From: Hevea brasiliensis
Taxonomy: Eukaryota; Streptophyta; Magnoliopsida; Malpighiales; Euphorbiaceae
Assembly: GCF_030052815.1 (NCBI RefSeq)
Contig: NC_079496.1
Coordinates: 9,191,100 to 9,255,099, forward strand
DNA length: 64,000 nt
Direction: 5' to 3'
Below the pieces are notes generated by a model. That model was not told the origin of the DNA. It saw only the letters and a list, made by a program, of their open reading frames with translations, and made no database searches. The position numbers were made by a program, and so were the translations under genes. Below are positions 1-11,432 of the stretch, in pieces. Numbering within the stretch: the stretch's first letter is position 1; every line of letters starts with the position of its first letter.

Positions 1-77
1 CGTGTCAGAAAAGGCTGGCGAATCCCACTAACCGATATGCTGCTTGGGACACTGTGAGCATTAAATGCCCAGACGGG

Positions 78-86
78 TATAAATAG
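78..86 (+). promoter_or_regulatory. TATA box of the split gypsy-type element gene
   Basis: The sequence TATAAATAG lies about 340 bases upstream of the likely start codon at 424, in a GC-richer stretch that resembles the promoter or LTR end of the element carrying the gene at 424-1099. The start of this element lies outside the window, so whether this is the LTR promoter cannot be told. Confidence 0.5.
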
Positions 87-423
87 GGGATGGGTCAGCC
101 AGTTGCTCCCTTATGTCATTTTCAGCATCTCGCGAGCAATTCCAGAATTCTCTCATTTTCTCAAGTTCTTCCGACACCTATCACACTCCGGTAAGGGTTT
201 TGATCCTTTTTTTAGTTTAAATTTTCTCTTTTCTTTGAAAATGAGCGGCGTCGAGGGTCAGAGAGTGGCGAGCCCCCCTTCCGTTCACGTCTCGTGGTCG
301 TGAGATGAAGTTGAGGTGGTCGGACCAAGTGAGTGATCCGAACCTCCAACATCCTCCATTCCATCCCGTGGTCAAGTGGGATCCTCGAGGCAAACGCATT
401 CTTCAGGGAGAGAAAGCCTTCCC

Positions 424-1099
424 ATGGACGAGCTGCCGTCAATCCTCCAAGAAACCGATCTGCAGTCGTTTAGCCAAGAATATAACCTTTGGACCGATTC
501 ATCCGAACTTATTAGGTGTCATGGTGATCTCCGAGCCGATCACTTCTTGGAAGAAAATGATATGATCATGGTATACGAAGAGCAACTGAAAGCCGGGCTG
601 CGGTTTCCTCTTGATGATTTCTTCAAGGAAGTCCTGAAATTCCACCAAGTATGCATAGCCCAAGTACACCCGAACTCATGGCGGATCCTGGTAGCCTTCA
701 GGGGCCTCTGCCGAGCTAAGGGGCTCCGTCCGACAGCGAAGGTGTTCGCCGAGCTGCATAGGCTAACTCGTCGAAAGGACGACGAGTATTGGTTCTTTCA
801 GGCAAAGCTGCATTGTGGGCTCTTTACTGACCTGCCCTCCTCCCTGAAGAATTGGAAGAATTGCTTTTTCATTCTGAGGAGCAAGGTTCCGAGCGGTTTT
901 GAGGGTTTCCCGCGTAGCTGGCTGCATCAGGGCCCATTACTTCCGAAGCGCATCACCCTGAATAGGGAGGAGGGCATAATGGTGATGGAGTTGAAAGATC
1001 AGGCGGCCACTCAGAAGTTCTCCTGTTTAGATGCGGTGACGGCCGAATTGCATCATTGGACAATGCAGCTGATTACCAGCGAAGAACGCAGGCTTCAGC
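424..1099 (+). pseudogene. Gypsy-type plant transposon protein, N-terminal half (split by insertion)
   Basis: The reading frame from 424 (or an in-frame ATG at 376) encodes a protein with the arrangement LKAGLRFPLDDFFKEVL, then HPNSWRILVAFRGLC, then a W/F-rich stretch. From knowledge of the family this resembles the plant 'putative gypsy type transposon' domain (PF04195, Transposase_28 type), an element-encoded protein of poorly known, possibly gag-like, role. The start at 424 is preferred because related proteins begin with a similar acidic MDEL segment, but 376 cannot be excluded. The frame runs into a retrotransposon LTR at 1100, where the last host codons are followed by foreign sequence. 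The 3' half of the same gene resumes at 10455 after the target duplication. Base composition (GC-rich, CG-containing) differs from the AT-rich neighbourhood. The gene is broken as it stands. Confidence 0.6.
1095..1099. repeat. Target site duplication, left copy (TCAGC)
   Basis: TCAGC at 1095-1099 is repeated exactly at 10450-10454, flanking the two LTRs of the 9.35-kb element. A 5-bp duplication is the expected footprint of LTR-retrotransposon integrase. Confidence 0.9.
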
Positions 1100-3482
1100 T
1101 ATCACGACCCAACCTATGGGCCGGACCGGCACTAGGACCTGGGCCAGCTTAAAGCCCCCGAGGCCCGTAGTAAGCCTAACTATTCCTCAATCCATAACCA
1201 GGCCCACAATTTAGACCCAATATGCATATAAGATAATTTAAATTAAACTGTTATAATTTCATTTCAGGCCGACTTAGCCCATAAATTTTTACAAAACTAA
1301 AATTAGGGGAGCCCAGCTCAACCCTGTTACCTCATTTACAAATTGTTTAAATACCATACAAATCTTCATTTATTAATCTCAAAAATTTAAATTAACACAA
1401 TTTCTAACAAGGCCCACACTATTACTAACACATGCGGAGTTCTAGATTTTAAATTTAGAAAAGATAGTAAAACAATTAAATAACCGACGTTAAACCTGCG
1501 AGGAAGAAAACAGGTTGCTCTGTAAAATGACTCCTCCTGTGGCCTAGAAAAAATATTGAACAGGAGTGAGCGTTCGACTCAGAGAGTAAAATATCAATTT
1601 TAACCATAATCTCTATAACTATCTAAAACTAATGCACCCTGTGGAGTGAAATGCAACATCAACAATAATTTCACATCATAACATCAAAAAGGTAATTTGG
1701 AGCACTCACACACCCAGTAACATCAATCATAATATATATGGGGTGATCCCTATCTGACTCTCTTAATTCCAACTGTGCCAGCGAAGAACTCAGCTCGGAC
1801 TTCCACTTAATAACCAAATCGGGGTCCCAGCGAAGAACTCAAGCCGTGTCTACCCCGAAGGACCGGGTCCCAGCGAAGATCTCAAGCCGTGTCTACCCGT
1901 CCTATCCATAGTCCACACCACATCACACGCACGCCAACGCACGCACACTGCTCCAAATTACCACAACAACATACATGGCACTTTCACAGTTATGAATGCA
2001 ACATAAATCGTGCCTAAAGTTTATCTACATAGATATATGCATATAAGTGATGCATGGGCATGCTTGAACATATAATAATATCGAAATTACGATTAAAATT
2101 AATATTTTACTCACAGTACACCGATGACTATTGCATTTCTTTGGATGCAGAAAAATAGCTGACCTCGATCACCTAATAATTAAATTATAAATTTATTAGT
2201 ACTAAGTTAAGATAAAACTCTAAAGAGGCAATAGACAGCCTAATTCATGCCGGAAATCCGGCAGAGTTTCCCCTATACCTGGGACCTACCCAACCTGCAA
2301 AAAGGCTCAAATAACACTTCTAAATTCTTAATTTCCACAATCACATCTCATCAATATCACATGGCCCCTCCTGGGCCCTCCAAATCAAACAATACTCAAA
2401 ATTTTAAAAATTACATTTTAGTCCCTATAATTGATATTTTGCAAAAATCCACTCAAACAAGCTCTAAAAATTTTAAAATTTTGCCCCGCGGTCCTTAATA
2501 ATATTATAAGACTATTGCAAAAGGAAATATAATTTTTAGATCATCCACGAATATTTTATGAATTTTATTCTAAATCGATATTAGTCGAAAATAAGCAACT
2601 TAGAGTTCGGGTTTACCTATGCCAATTCTGACACCTGGAACGCGTCCAGAACATCTGAAAATGCTAGGATTGACTGTAATATTGACCATGTTCTGAGACT
2701 GGCCGTCGGGCAGCCGGATCTGACTGAAAATGCAGTCCCGACGCCGGTGAGCTATCCTCGATCTGATCGCACCTAAATTAAGTCTAAAATTTGTTAATAA
2801 TTATCATAAAATTATTTTTAAATTTTAGAAATCGAAAAAGTTCGAAAATCTCACCAAGCGATCTGGACCGTTCGATTATCGCCTTTTTCAAACAGTGTCC
2901 GATCGGAGTGGGACCAGTCCTATCTCGAAGATCTCGTGGTCCTGAGTCCATTGGTGGCCTCGGATTTCCGATCCGACGGTCGGATCACCGGAAAAGTGAT
3001 CGGAAACAGAGAAACCCATATGATTTTCTTCCAACTTTCCCTCGCCGGTTCTCTTTCCTCCGGCCACCAAAAGGGGTGCCACTGGTCTCATCTGAAAGTT
3101 CATCATCTTGGGAGTCCATGACACTTGGAATCACCGGAAATGGCCGCCGGAGTCAGCCGGGGCGACGCCGCGAAGTCGGGCCCCTGGTCATGCGCTTTCC
3201 CTCTCTCCTCTCTTTCCTCTCTCCTTCTTTCTCTTTCTGCTGTCTCCTGCTCGCTACTGCTGCCGCCTGGTAGTTGTTCCGGCACGGGGGAAGGCCAGCG
3301 GTACCTCGCCGGCACTGGTGCTGGCCGGCGGTACCTCGTCGGCACTGGTGCTGGCCGGCCGGAGGAAAATGGGAGGGAGAAAGTGAGGGGGAGAGTGGAG
3401 TCAGGGAGAGAGAATGGGGGGGGGGGGTGCTGCTGCATTTTTTTTTTTAAGTTCTGTATTTTTTTTTTTCTGGGTTGTTACA
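1100..3482 (-). repeat. Left LTR (3' LTR of the minus-strand element)
   Basis: A direct repeat of 8099-10449, differing by scattered substitutions (of the order of 1-2 percent by eye, not computed) and small indels. Distinctive differences are a tandem duplication of about 30 bp near 3295-3360, present here and single in the right LTR, and short unrelated patches near 1740 and 2140. Inside the LTR the phrase CAGCGAAGA-CTCA recurs three times between about 1779 and 1885, an internal short tandem repeat. Open frames of up to 170 codons in the 2791-3640 stretch lie in LTR and flank sequence and are not genes. Confidence 0.85.
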
Positions 3483-6400
3483 TTCTTCCCCTCTTAAGAA
3501 AAATTCGTCCTCGAATTTTCGAAGAAACAAGAGATATGGAAAAGAAGATTATCGGAACAAGTGCAATCATTACCCCTCCAGCTATGCAGAGATTGGTAAA
3601 ACATTTATTCTTCAAACTCTTTGTATATTATATATGACATTTACCGCTCTCTGATTCTACTATAGTGTCCTATTTGTCATCATCCCTTTCTAGAGGGCTT
3701 TTATTTTATAATTATTCATTGACCATTTTTTCTGACATTTCCAAGTATTTGCTACACTTCACTGTTCTTGACTTGATGTCTCATAACTTCAATCAACTTT
3801 GGTGCTTACCTCACTTTTATTACGCCCCAACATGTCTCTTGGTGATTTCAGTTCTCATTTCTTTGTTTCAATAATCTCTGTTTCCCCAATGGCATAACTT
3901 ATGTTCCTTATTCCATGGTATCCTATGAGTAGCTTTCCTGTAGTACCTAATCTAGGCATCTTATTCTAAATCTTTACTTGTCCTTTGACCTCAATGATTA
4001 GCACCTATGCATCTTGTTCGAGATTTTCACTCTTCTTATGACCTCGGTGATCAATACCTATAAATCTTTTCACTCCCATGATACTTCAAATTTTTCAATC
4101 TCTTTTGTGTCATTACTAAGGTACTTAGACCAACCTCTATCCATCTTATGCAACTAGTTAGGTAGAGTCTCCTCCAAGGGCCAAGTGTATCATTTATCAA
4201 TATTGGAAAGTGAACTGGGTCTCTCCTTCTAGGTAACAAAAGTTTTTATATTCTCTGACAACTCAATCCATGCGACTTTATCGATTCTCACTCCTTCTCT
4301 GGAATGGAAATATCTAGGCTTCTTCCTTTAGCTTCTTAGTATGTGGCCTACTTCTGACACATTGGCACTCAGATCGAGGCTCCACTACTCCTTTAATCTA
4401 TCATCTCATAATAACTTATTTTAAACATCCCTTAGTGTGTTCCTAGCATACCTATTCCTCCTTATCCTCATCATTATAACTGGCCATATCGAGCTTTCTT
4501 CCTGTCCTTTGCATCTTATCCACTTCCCCTTTCCTATTTTTGGTATTGTTGATATCTTTTCAACCTGCTGTACTTATTCCTTAATTTTAATCCTATCTCA
4601 TCCTTACACCTTTTCCTTCAAGAATGTCCATCCCATCATCAACTTTAACTTTCATTTTATTTCTTAAGTCTTATCTTGATTATTAGTTCTATTACTTCAG
4701 GAATTCTAACCTTACGATTTTCTCCTACCAGCACATTCTTCACCTTTTGAAACACTTATAATTAACCATAGAAAATTTTTCTTGTATCCCCTTTTTCCAA
4801 CTTAACTATCAGAACATTATCATTCCCTACCAGCCTTAGTAGGATATTGCTTATCCTGGATGAATAGGAGCCCCATAAACTATAAGTTCCATCTGAATTA
4901 ACACGGCTGTGGAAAATATGTGCCATGCCTTAATTCTAAACAAAATACTTCATGTGTTCATTCTCCTTAATATAATCACATATACTGCCTATAGCTTTCC
5001 AAACTTCAGCCTCAACTTTTTCCATTAGAAACAATTTCATCTATTGAAACTCATCCATAAATAGTACTTCCTCTAGCTCATAGTTTAAAACGGTTGCAAG
5101 CCTTGGTAGCTAACTCCATTTGACTCCTGTCACTATTCTGATCATCCTTTCATACTTAACACTAGGTACGTACTTACTGTCATTCTCATATCAAAAAATT
5201 GTATATGAATTGGTGCCTATCAAAATCTCAAATAACTAGGTCTCCTTGCCTCATTCTCTGTTCCTTATATAACGCTCTAGAATAAAAAACATGAGCTAAA
5301 CTTGAAAAGAAAGAAAAATATTCTCTTATATTCAACTACGTTCGATTGTCTATATAATAATGTTTAACCTATGTTTCTTAGTCTTTCTCTTCAAATTTCA
5401 TCATCTCCTAGCACAATTGTGCTCTACCCTTAATGCATCATCTGCATGAACTCCTTTACCGTACCATTGTCCTTCCTGATATAATATTTTATAATTTATT
5501 AACTTTACTTATACTCGACCTATGATTCATATCTATCATCGTTTATATTGTGCCCTTAACTTTTGTTGATTCCTGAAAGATTTCTCTTACTAATAGATTC
5601 TTCCAACACTAATTCTACCCTTATCTATGGTCAATAATTTGATGCTTGAACTTTCTAGTGATTTATAACCACCCAGACTTGTCACTTCTCGTTCTACCGT
5701 TACTGTTGTTCTGTCGTTATTGCTTCACTACAAAGTGATTCTGTTTGTCACACTAAAAATGTTTGCCTGACATTTATAATGAACCTCAACTACCTTTTCA
5801 CTATCTCAAAAGTCTAACCTAAAGCCTCTGTGTCATTACCTATCATTCTTTCCACTCATCATACCTATTCGATCCTTTAGATTAACTTTTATTCAACTTA
5901 CTACTTACTAACTTCTTTTTCTCTGCCTAATTAGATAGTCCGCAATATCATCGCACACCGTCTACTTTTTGCTCATTATTATTGTATTCCTCGCCTAATC
6001 TTCTTGATACTGTTAACAAGTTAAAAGAATCTTGCCCCATTACTATCCACTTCACTTTAGAAATAGGGAATAAATAAAGTATGATCCAATCATGTAACTC
6101 CAAGCTCTATATTTTAGCCCTTGTCACAATCTCAACTACATCATGCTATGAGTATCACATTACTAGATTCCACACCTCTATCACTATTCCCACTAATATG
6201 GTCCCATTTTGGGTTCTCCGTCCTTGTCATCCACCTTGCCAAGAATAACACTTAGCCTACCCTATATCTTAACTTTATTCCTTTTATTATGCGTTCTTTA
6301 GGTTGTCCTTTCATTTATTTCCTTTGTCTTACCCAAAATAGAACTTGACTATTCTATCCCTGGTTCCATCCTTCTTCCTAACATGACAGCTGTACTTGCT

Positions 6401-8098
6401 AACTATATCTTTCAGAGTCTCTACCGCGTTATCACATATCTGTGCTACTCAGATTTGGTCCTTTGACCACTCTAGCTAGTACTTCTACTGGCATTTAGAT
6501 TATATTGCATCTGGCACCAATTGTCCAAGCCTTCATTCTGCACTTTCTCTATCCATTGGCCTTCTACAATTTATCTTTGCTAATTTATTTCTCTTAATAC
6601 TGTTATAATTAGATTATACTATTGTTTTGAATAATATGAAGTTAGAAAGGAACTCAGAAAATTGCAGTCATACCTTTATCGTATGATTTCTATTCTTATC
6701 ATTTAGCTTATATAATACCCTTACCACATCGAGAACTGATTCTGCAGTAATTTTATTTATTTGTTATTATTATTATTATCCATGTTTACTCAATTAACCA
6801 AAACTTAAGGTTCCGGGCACCCAAACCCGTCATCCAATTTAAAGGATTTACATCCCTTGTGATCTGATTATATATGATTCCTATAATGAAACTTGTATCC
6901 TCTGCAGGATACCCGAGCCAACTTCTCTCTACCACACTCTACAGTCCCATCTGGGGCACTATTTTGTTGGTCACCATTATTAGTAATAACTTTCGATCCC
7001 TTCTGAAAAGATAGGACTATACCCTAACTTGCTGCAACAAAGATACTACATTTACCACCTTGCCCAAAACCATGTCAAATTAATGTCTTTTTTATCATAT
7101 CATAGCTCTGTAAATCATCAATTCATAATTTCGACCTTCTCTAGGTAGTAGGATTGTACTTTATTCCATACTGATACACACAAGGTATACTATTCTCACT
7201 AAACTCTAAGCAAAACGTCTATCGTACTACAAAAACGATCCAAAATTCCATACTGAAGACTAGATGATCTCACTTTATAAGTGTCACGTTTACTTTGCAA
7301 CTAATCCGAAACCTCTGGTCTGATGGCAACTCTAGATGTAACTCTAGCTCATGCTAGAGTAACTAAGTCACTGACTCTAGTTATCACCCAACTGTGACTT
7401 TTCAATATTCTAACTCTAGACCCCTAACTAGGAGTTCCCCAACTCCTCTGCAGATATAGAACTCTGTTCTGGCATAACTGTACCAAAACAGAAGCCATCC
7501 GTAAACACCCTCATTATGGAGCACCACGGGGATGCACGCAGCTCTACACAATAATCTCATGTCGGTACTGTAATCTGCAGCTTACAGAGCAGACATCGAG
7601 AACATTGTATAGTTACTACGATACGTCCTGACAGACTAGGTCTCCTAATTTCTTATCTCTCCTGAATCTTTTATTATCACAAACTTATTCTGACTGGGCC
7701 ATCTACTGATGACTGCTAGCTATGGTATCCTCATCCTTATCTAGGGCAACTGTACTTTCAAGACTCACCTTTATGTACTCGTGCCTTACACGAAATGGGC
7801 ACACCATTTAAACCCATACAGACAGAAACATAGCATTTCTTGGAATACATATCCTCATGATGGACCTCACATGTCTACTAACTCTATTTCACATTTCTAT
7901 GTACTCTACAAAAATCAAGACACTGATTGAGGCACTTTTATATTCCCCGAGGTATAACGCAGAATCTAGAAACAAAGAATTACAGAAAAGATAAAACAGA
8001 ATCCTATACTCCGCATGTAACATCCTAACAAGACTCCTTTTACACTCCCAAGTATTTTATTTCCCATGAATCTAGAGCCTAAGCTTTGATACCAACTT
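3483..8098 (-). other. Non-coding interior of the minus-strand element
   Basis: This 4.6-kb interior is AT-rich, has many short pyrimidine-rich runs on the plus strand, and holds no open frame longer than about 76 codons on either strand. I could not recognise reverse transcriptase (YVDD-type), integrase or zinc-knuckle motifs. It contains only the polypurine tract next to the left LTR and the primer binding site next to the right LTR. Confidence 0.65.
8082..8095 (-). promoter_or_regulatory. Primer binding site (initiator Met tRNA type)
   Basis: On the minus strand this reads TTGGTATCAAAGCT, a one-base variant of the TGGTATCAGAGC primer site used by most plant LTR retrotransposons. It sits three bases inside the LTR that begins at 8099, so it fixes the element's orientation. 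Confidence 0.75.
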
Positions 8099-10449
8099 TG
8101 TCACGACCCAACCTAGGGGCCGGACCGGCACTAGAACCTGGACCAGCTTAAAGCCCCCGAGGCCCGTAGTAAGCCTAACTATTCCTCAATCCATAACCAG
8201 GCCCACAATTTAGACCCAATATGCATATAAGATAATTTAAATTAAACTGTTATAATTTCATTTCAGGCCGACTTAGCCCAGAAATTTTTAGAAAACTAAA
8301 ATTAGGGGAGCCCAGCTCAACCCTGTTACCTCATTTACAAACTGTTTAAATACCATACAAATCTTCATTTATTAATCTCAAAAATTTAAATTAACACAAT
8401 TTCTAACAAGGCCCACACTATTACTAACACATGCGGAGTTCTAGATTTTAAATTTAGAAAAGATAGTAAAATAATTAAATAACCGACGTTAAACCTGCGA
8501 GGAAGAAAACAGGTTGCTCTGTAAAATAACTCCTCCTGTGGCCTAGAAAAAATATTGAACAGGAGTGAGCGTTCGACTCAGAGAGTAAAATATCAATTTT
8601 AACCATAATCTCTATAACTATCTAAAACTAATGCACCCTGTGGAGTGAAATGCAACATCAACAATAATTTCACATCATAACATCAAAAAGGTAATTTGGA
8701 GCACTCACACACCCAGTAACATCAATCATAATATATATGGGAGCTGATCCCCTATACAGCTCTCTTAATTCCAACTGTGCCAGCGAAGAACTCAGCTCGG
8801 ACTTCCACTTAATAACCAAATCGGGGTCCCAGCGAAGAACTCAAGCCGTGTCTACCCCGAAGGACCGGGTCCCAGCGAAGATCTCAAGCCGTGTCTACCC
8901 GTTCTATCCATAGTCCACACCACATCACACGCACGCCAACGCACGCACACTGCTCCAAATTACCACAACAACATACATGGCACTTTCACAGTTATGAATG
9001 CAACATAAATCGTGCCTAAAGTTTATCTACATAGATATATGCATATAAGTGATGCATGGGCATGCTTGAACATATAATAATATCGAAATTACGATTAAAA
9101 TTAATATTTTACTCACAGTACACCGATGACTATTGTGGCTGCTGGATGCAGAAAAATAGCTGACCTCGATCACCTAATAATTAAATTATAAATTTATTAG
9201 TACTAAGTTAAGATAAAACTCTAAAGAGGCAATAGACAGCCTAATTCATGCCGGAAATCCGGCAGAGTTTCCCCTATACCTGGGACCTACCAAACCTGCA
9301 AAAAGGCTCAAATAATACTTCTAAATTCTTAATTTCCACAATCACATCTCATCAATATCACATGGCCCCTCCTGGGCCCTCAAATCAGACAATACTCAAA
9401 ATTTTAAAAATTACATTTTAGTCCCTATAATTGATATTTTGCAAAAATCCACTCAAACAAGCTCTAAAAATTTTAAAATTTTGCCCCGCGGTCCTTAATA
9501 ATATTATAAGACTATTGCAAAAGGAATTATAATTTTTAGATCATCCACGAATATTTTATGAATTTTATTCTAAATCGATATTAGTCGAAAATGAGCAACT
9601 TAGAGTTCGGGTTTACCTATGCCAATTCTGACACCTGGAACGCATCCAGAACGTCTGAAAATGTTAGGATTGACTGTAATATTGACCACGTTCTGAGACT
9701 GGCCGTCGGGCAGCCGGATCTGGCTGAAAATGCAGTCCCGACGCCGGTGAGCTATCCTCAATCCGATCGCACCTAAATTAAGTCTAAAATTTGTTAATAA
9801 TTATCATAAAATTATTTTTAAATTTTAGAAATCGAAAAAGTTTGAAAATCTCACTGAGCGATCTGGACCGTTCGATTATCGCCTTTTTCAAACAGTGTCC
9901 GATCAGAGTGGGACCAGTCCTATCTCGAAGATCTCGTCGTCCTGAGTCCATTGGTGGCCTCGGATTTCCGATCCGACGGTCGGATCACCGGAAAAGTGAT
10001 CGGAAACCGAGAAACCCATATGATTTTCTTCCAACTTTCCCTCGCCGGTTCTCTTTCCTCCGGCCACCAAACGGGGTGCCACTGGTCTCATCTGAAAGTT
10101 CATCATCTTGGGAGTCCATGACACTTGGAATCACCGGAAATGGCCGCCGGAGTCGGCCGGGGCGACGCCGCGAAGTCGGGCCCCCAGTCATGCGCTTTCC
10201 CTCTCTCCTCTCTTTCCTCTCTCCTTCTTTCTCTTTCTGCTGTCTCCTGCTCGCTGCTGCCGCCGCCTGGTAGTTGTTCCGGCACGGGGGAAGGCCGGCG
10301 GTACCTCGCCGGCACTGGTGCTGGTCGGTCGGAGGAAAATGGGAGGGAGAAAGTGAGGGGGAGAGTGGAGTCGGGGAGAGAGAATTGGGGGGATGGGGCT
10401 GCTGCGTTTTTTTTTTAAGTTCTGTATTTTTTTTTTCTGGGTTGTTACA
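8099..10449 (-). repeat. Right LTR (5' LTR of the minus-strand element)
   Basis: This copy keeps canonical TG...CA-type ends (TGTCACGACCC to GTTGTTACA) and is followed by the target duplication TCAGC. It carries one copy of the roughly 30-bp segment that is doubled in the left LTR. Open frames inside it at 9791-10273, 10125-10418 and on the minus strand mirror those in the left LTR and reflect shared repeat sequence, not conserved proteins. Confidence 0.85.
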
Positions 10450-10454
10450 TCAGC
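10450..10454. repeat. Target site duplication, right copy (TCAGC)
   Basis: Exact match to 1095-1099, directly after the LTR terminal CA at 10449. Confidence 0.9.
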
Positions 10455-11432
10455 TCTCTGACCTCAGCTTCGGTATTTTCCATATCTCTGATCTCTGGGC
10501 CTTAGCGAACTCACTGACTTTTCCTTTGCGCAGGTATGGCGAGCAGCGAGGCTTCCAAGGAGAGCCGAAAGCGAAAGAGAGAGGTCTCTAGGAAAGTGCG
10601 GGAGATGAAGCGGGCCGAGGCCTCTCAGACGCCAAGGCACGATCCAAGGGAGACACAGGGAGGCTCGTCCGGACCCTCGGGACCGCTGATCCCTGAAGTA
10701 GAAGTGGTTCGGTCTCCTCCGCGACATGAAGAGCCGCCACCTCCAACGGTCGCTTCAAGTGCGAAAGGGGGTCCTTCCCAACCTCCTGTGAGGACCCTTT
10801 CCCGAGGAGCTCAAGTCCTAATCCACTCGCTGGAGAAGAACCGCACGGTTCGAGAGAATCCAGGCTTGGCTAAGGTCTTGGGGGCCTCCATCTGCCTTCA
10901 GGAGGATCAGGATAGGCTGACCCCGAACAGTCTCGATGATATCCTGACCCGGACTATGAGCCTGAGCGTGGAGAGTTTGGTGAATCAACACATTGTTCGA
11001 GAGAAGGCTCACCGTATGAGGCAGGAGATCGAGAAGGTGGGTCAGGAAGCAGCTTCCCTCCGATCCCAACTTTCATCCGCCCAAAACTACATAGCTGAAA
11101 TTGAGGGGCGGATGAAATTCTACGAGGATAAATTGGCCGAGCAAGCTCATGTTTTTGAAGAGGTTCGGGCGCTCCGAGCCACTGATGTCGCTCGCCTCAC
11201 TGATGAACTCAAAGCAAAAGAAGAAGAGGCAGTGACAAGGGAGGCCGGTGCTTATGTGAACGCCCATGGGGACCTTTTGGTCGAGCTCAAGAAGGGTTAT
11301 CCCGAAGATGACTTTTCCTGGATGGTGGACCTGGCTCCCCAAGACGAAGAGGATAGCGAGGAGGAGGCTGAAGGTGATAGAGGGGGTGAACAAAATGTAG
11401 AACAGGCTGGGGGTGATCCTCCAGCCGAGTGA
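10455..11432 (+). pseudogene. Gypsy-type plant transposon protein, C-terminal half
   Basis: This continues the gene broken at 1099. The first 18 bases keep the reading frame of the upstream exon across the target duplication. A short GT-AG intron then fits at 10473-10533, with acceptor CAG at 10531-10533, joining in phase to the frame that starts ATG at 10536. The 298-codon frame from 10536 has a basic, nuclear-localisation-like patch (SRKRKREVSRKVREMKR), a Pro-rich linker, a long alpha-helical stretch with heptad-like spacing from about residue 130 to 250 (predicted coiled coil), and an acidic tail rich in DEE. The arrangement of domain plus coiled coil is typical of element-encoded proteins annotated as plant transposon proteins. 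Function is unknown. Because the intron is only 61 nt, an alternative is that translation starts at 10536 on a second frame. Confidence 0.6.

Larger units (their letters stand above)
1100..10449 (-). mobile_element. Non-autonomous gypsy-like LTR retrotransposon (LARD type), minus strand
   Basis: Two direct repeats of about 2.35 kb (1100-3482 and 8099-10449) bound a 4.6-kb interior and are flanked by the 5-bp duplication TCAGC. Orientation is minus. Next to the right-hand LTR the plus strand reads AGCTTTGATACCAA (8082-8095), the reverse complement of an initiator-Met primer site. Next to the left-hand LTR the plus strand has the pyrimidine run TTCTTCCCCTCTT (from 3484), the complement of a polypurine tract. 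LTR ends are TGTCACGACCC and GGGTTGTTACA on the plus strand; the left copy begins TATCACG, so one terminal G is mutated. The polypurine-tract context resembles the 3' end of Tekay/Del-type chromoviruses. I see no gag, protease, reverse transcriptase or integrase on either strand, so it is best called a large retrotransposon derivative mobilised in trans. Confidence 0.8.

Noticed and set aside
2791..3637. Overlapping frames of 92 to 170 codons, mirrored at 9791-10591
   Set aside because: They fall in the two LTRs of one element and recur only because the LTRs are copies. They lack conserved motifs and end in low-complexity runs.
3483..8098. Endogenous pararetrovirus as the identity of the non-coding interior
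   Set aside because: It has clear LTRs, a target duplication and retrotransposon priming sites, and no viral coat, movement or reverse transcriptase motifs.
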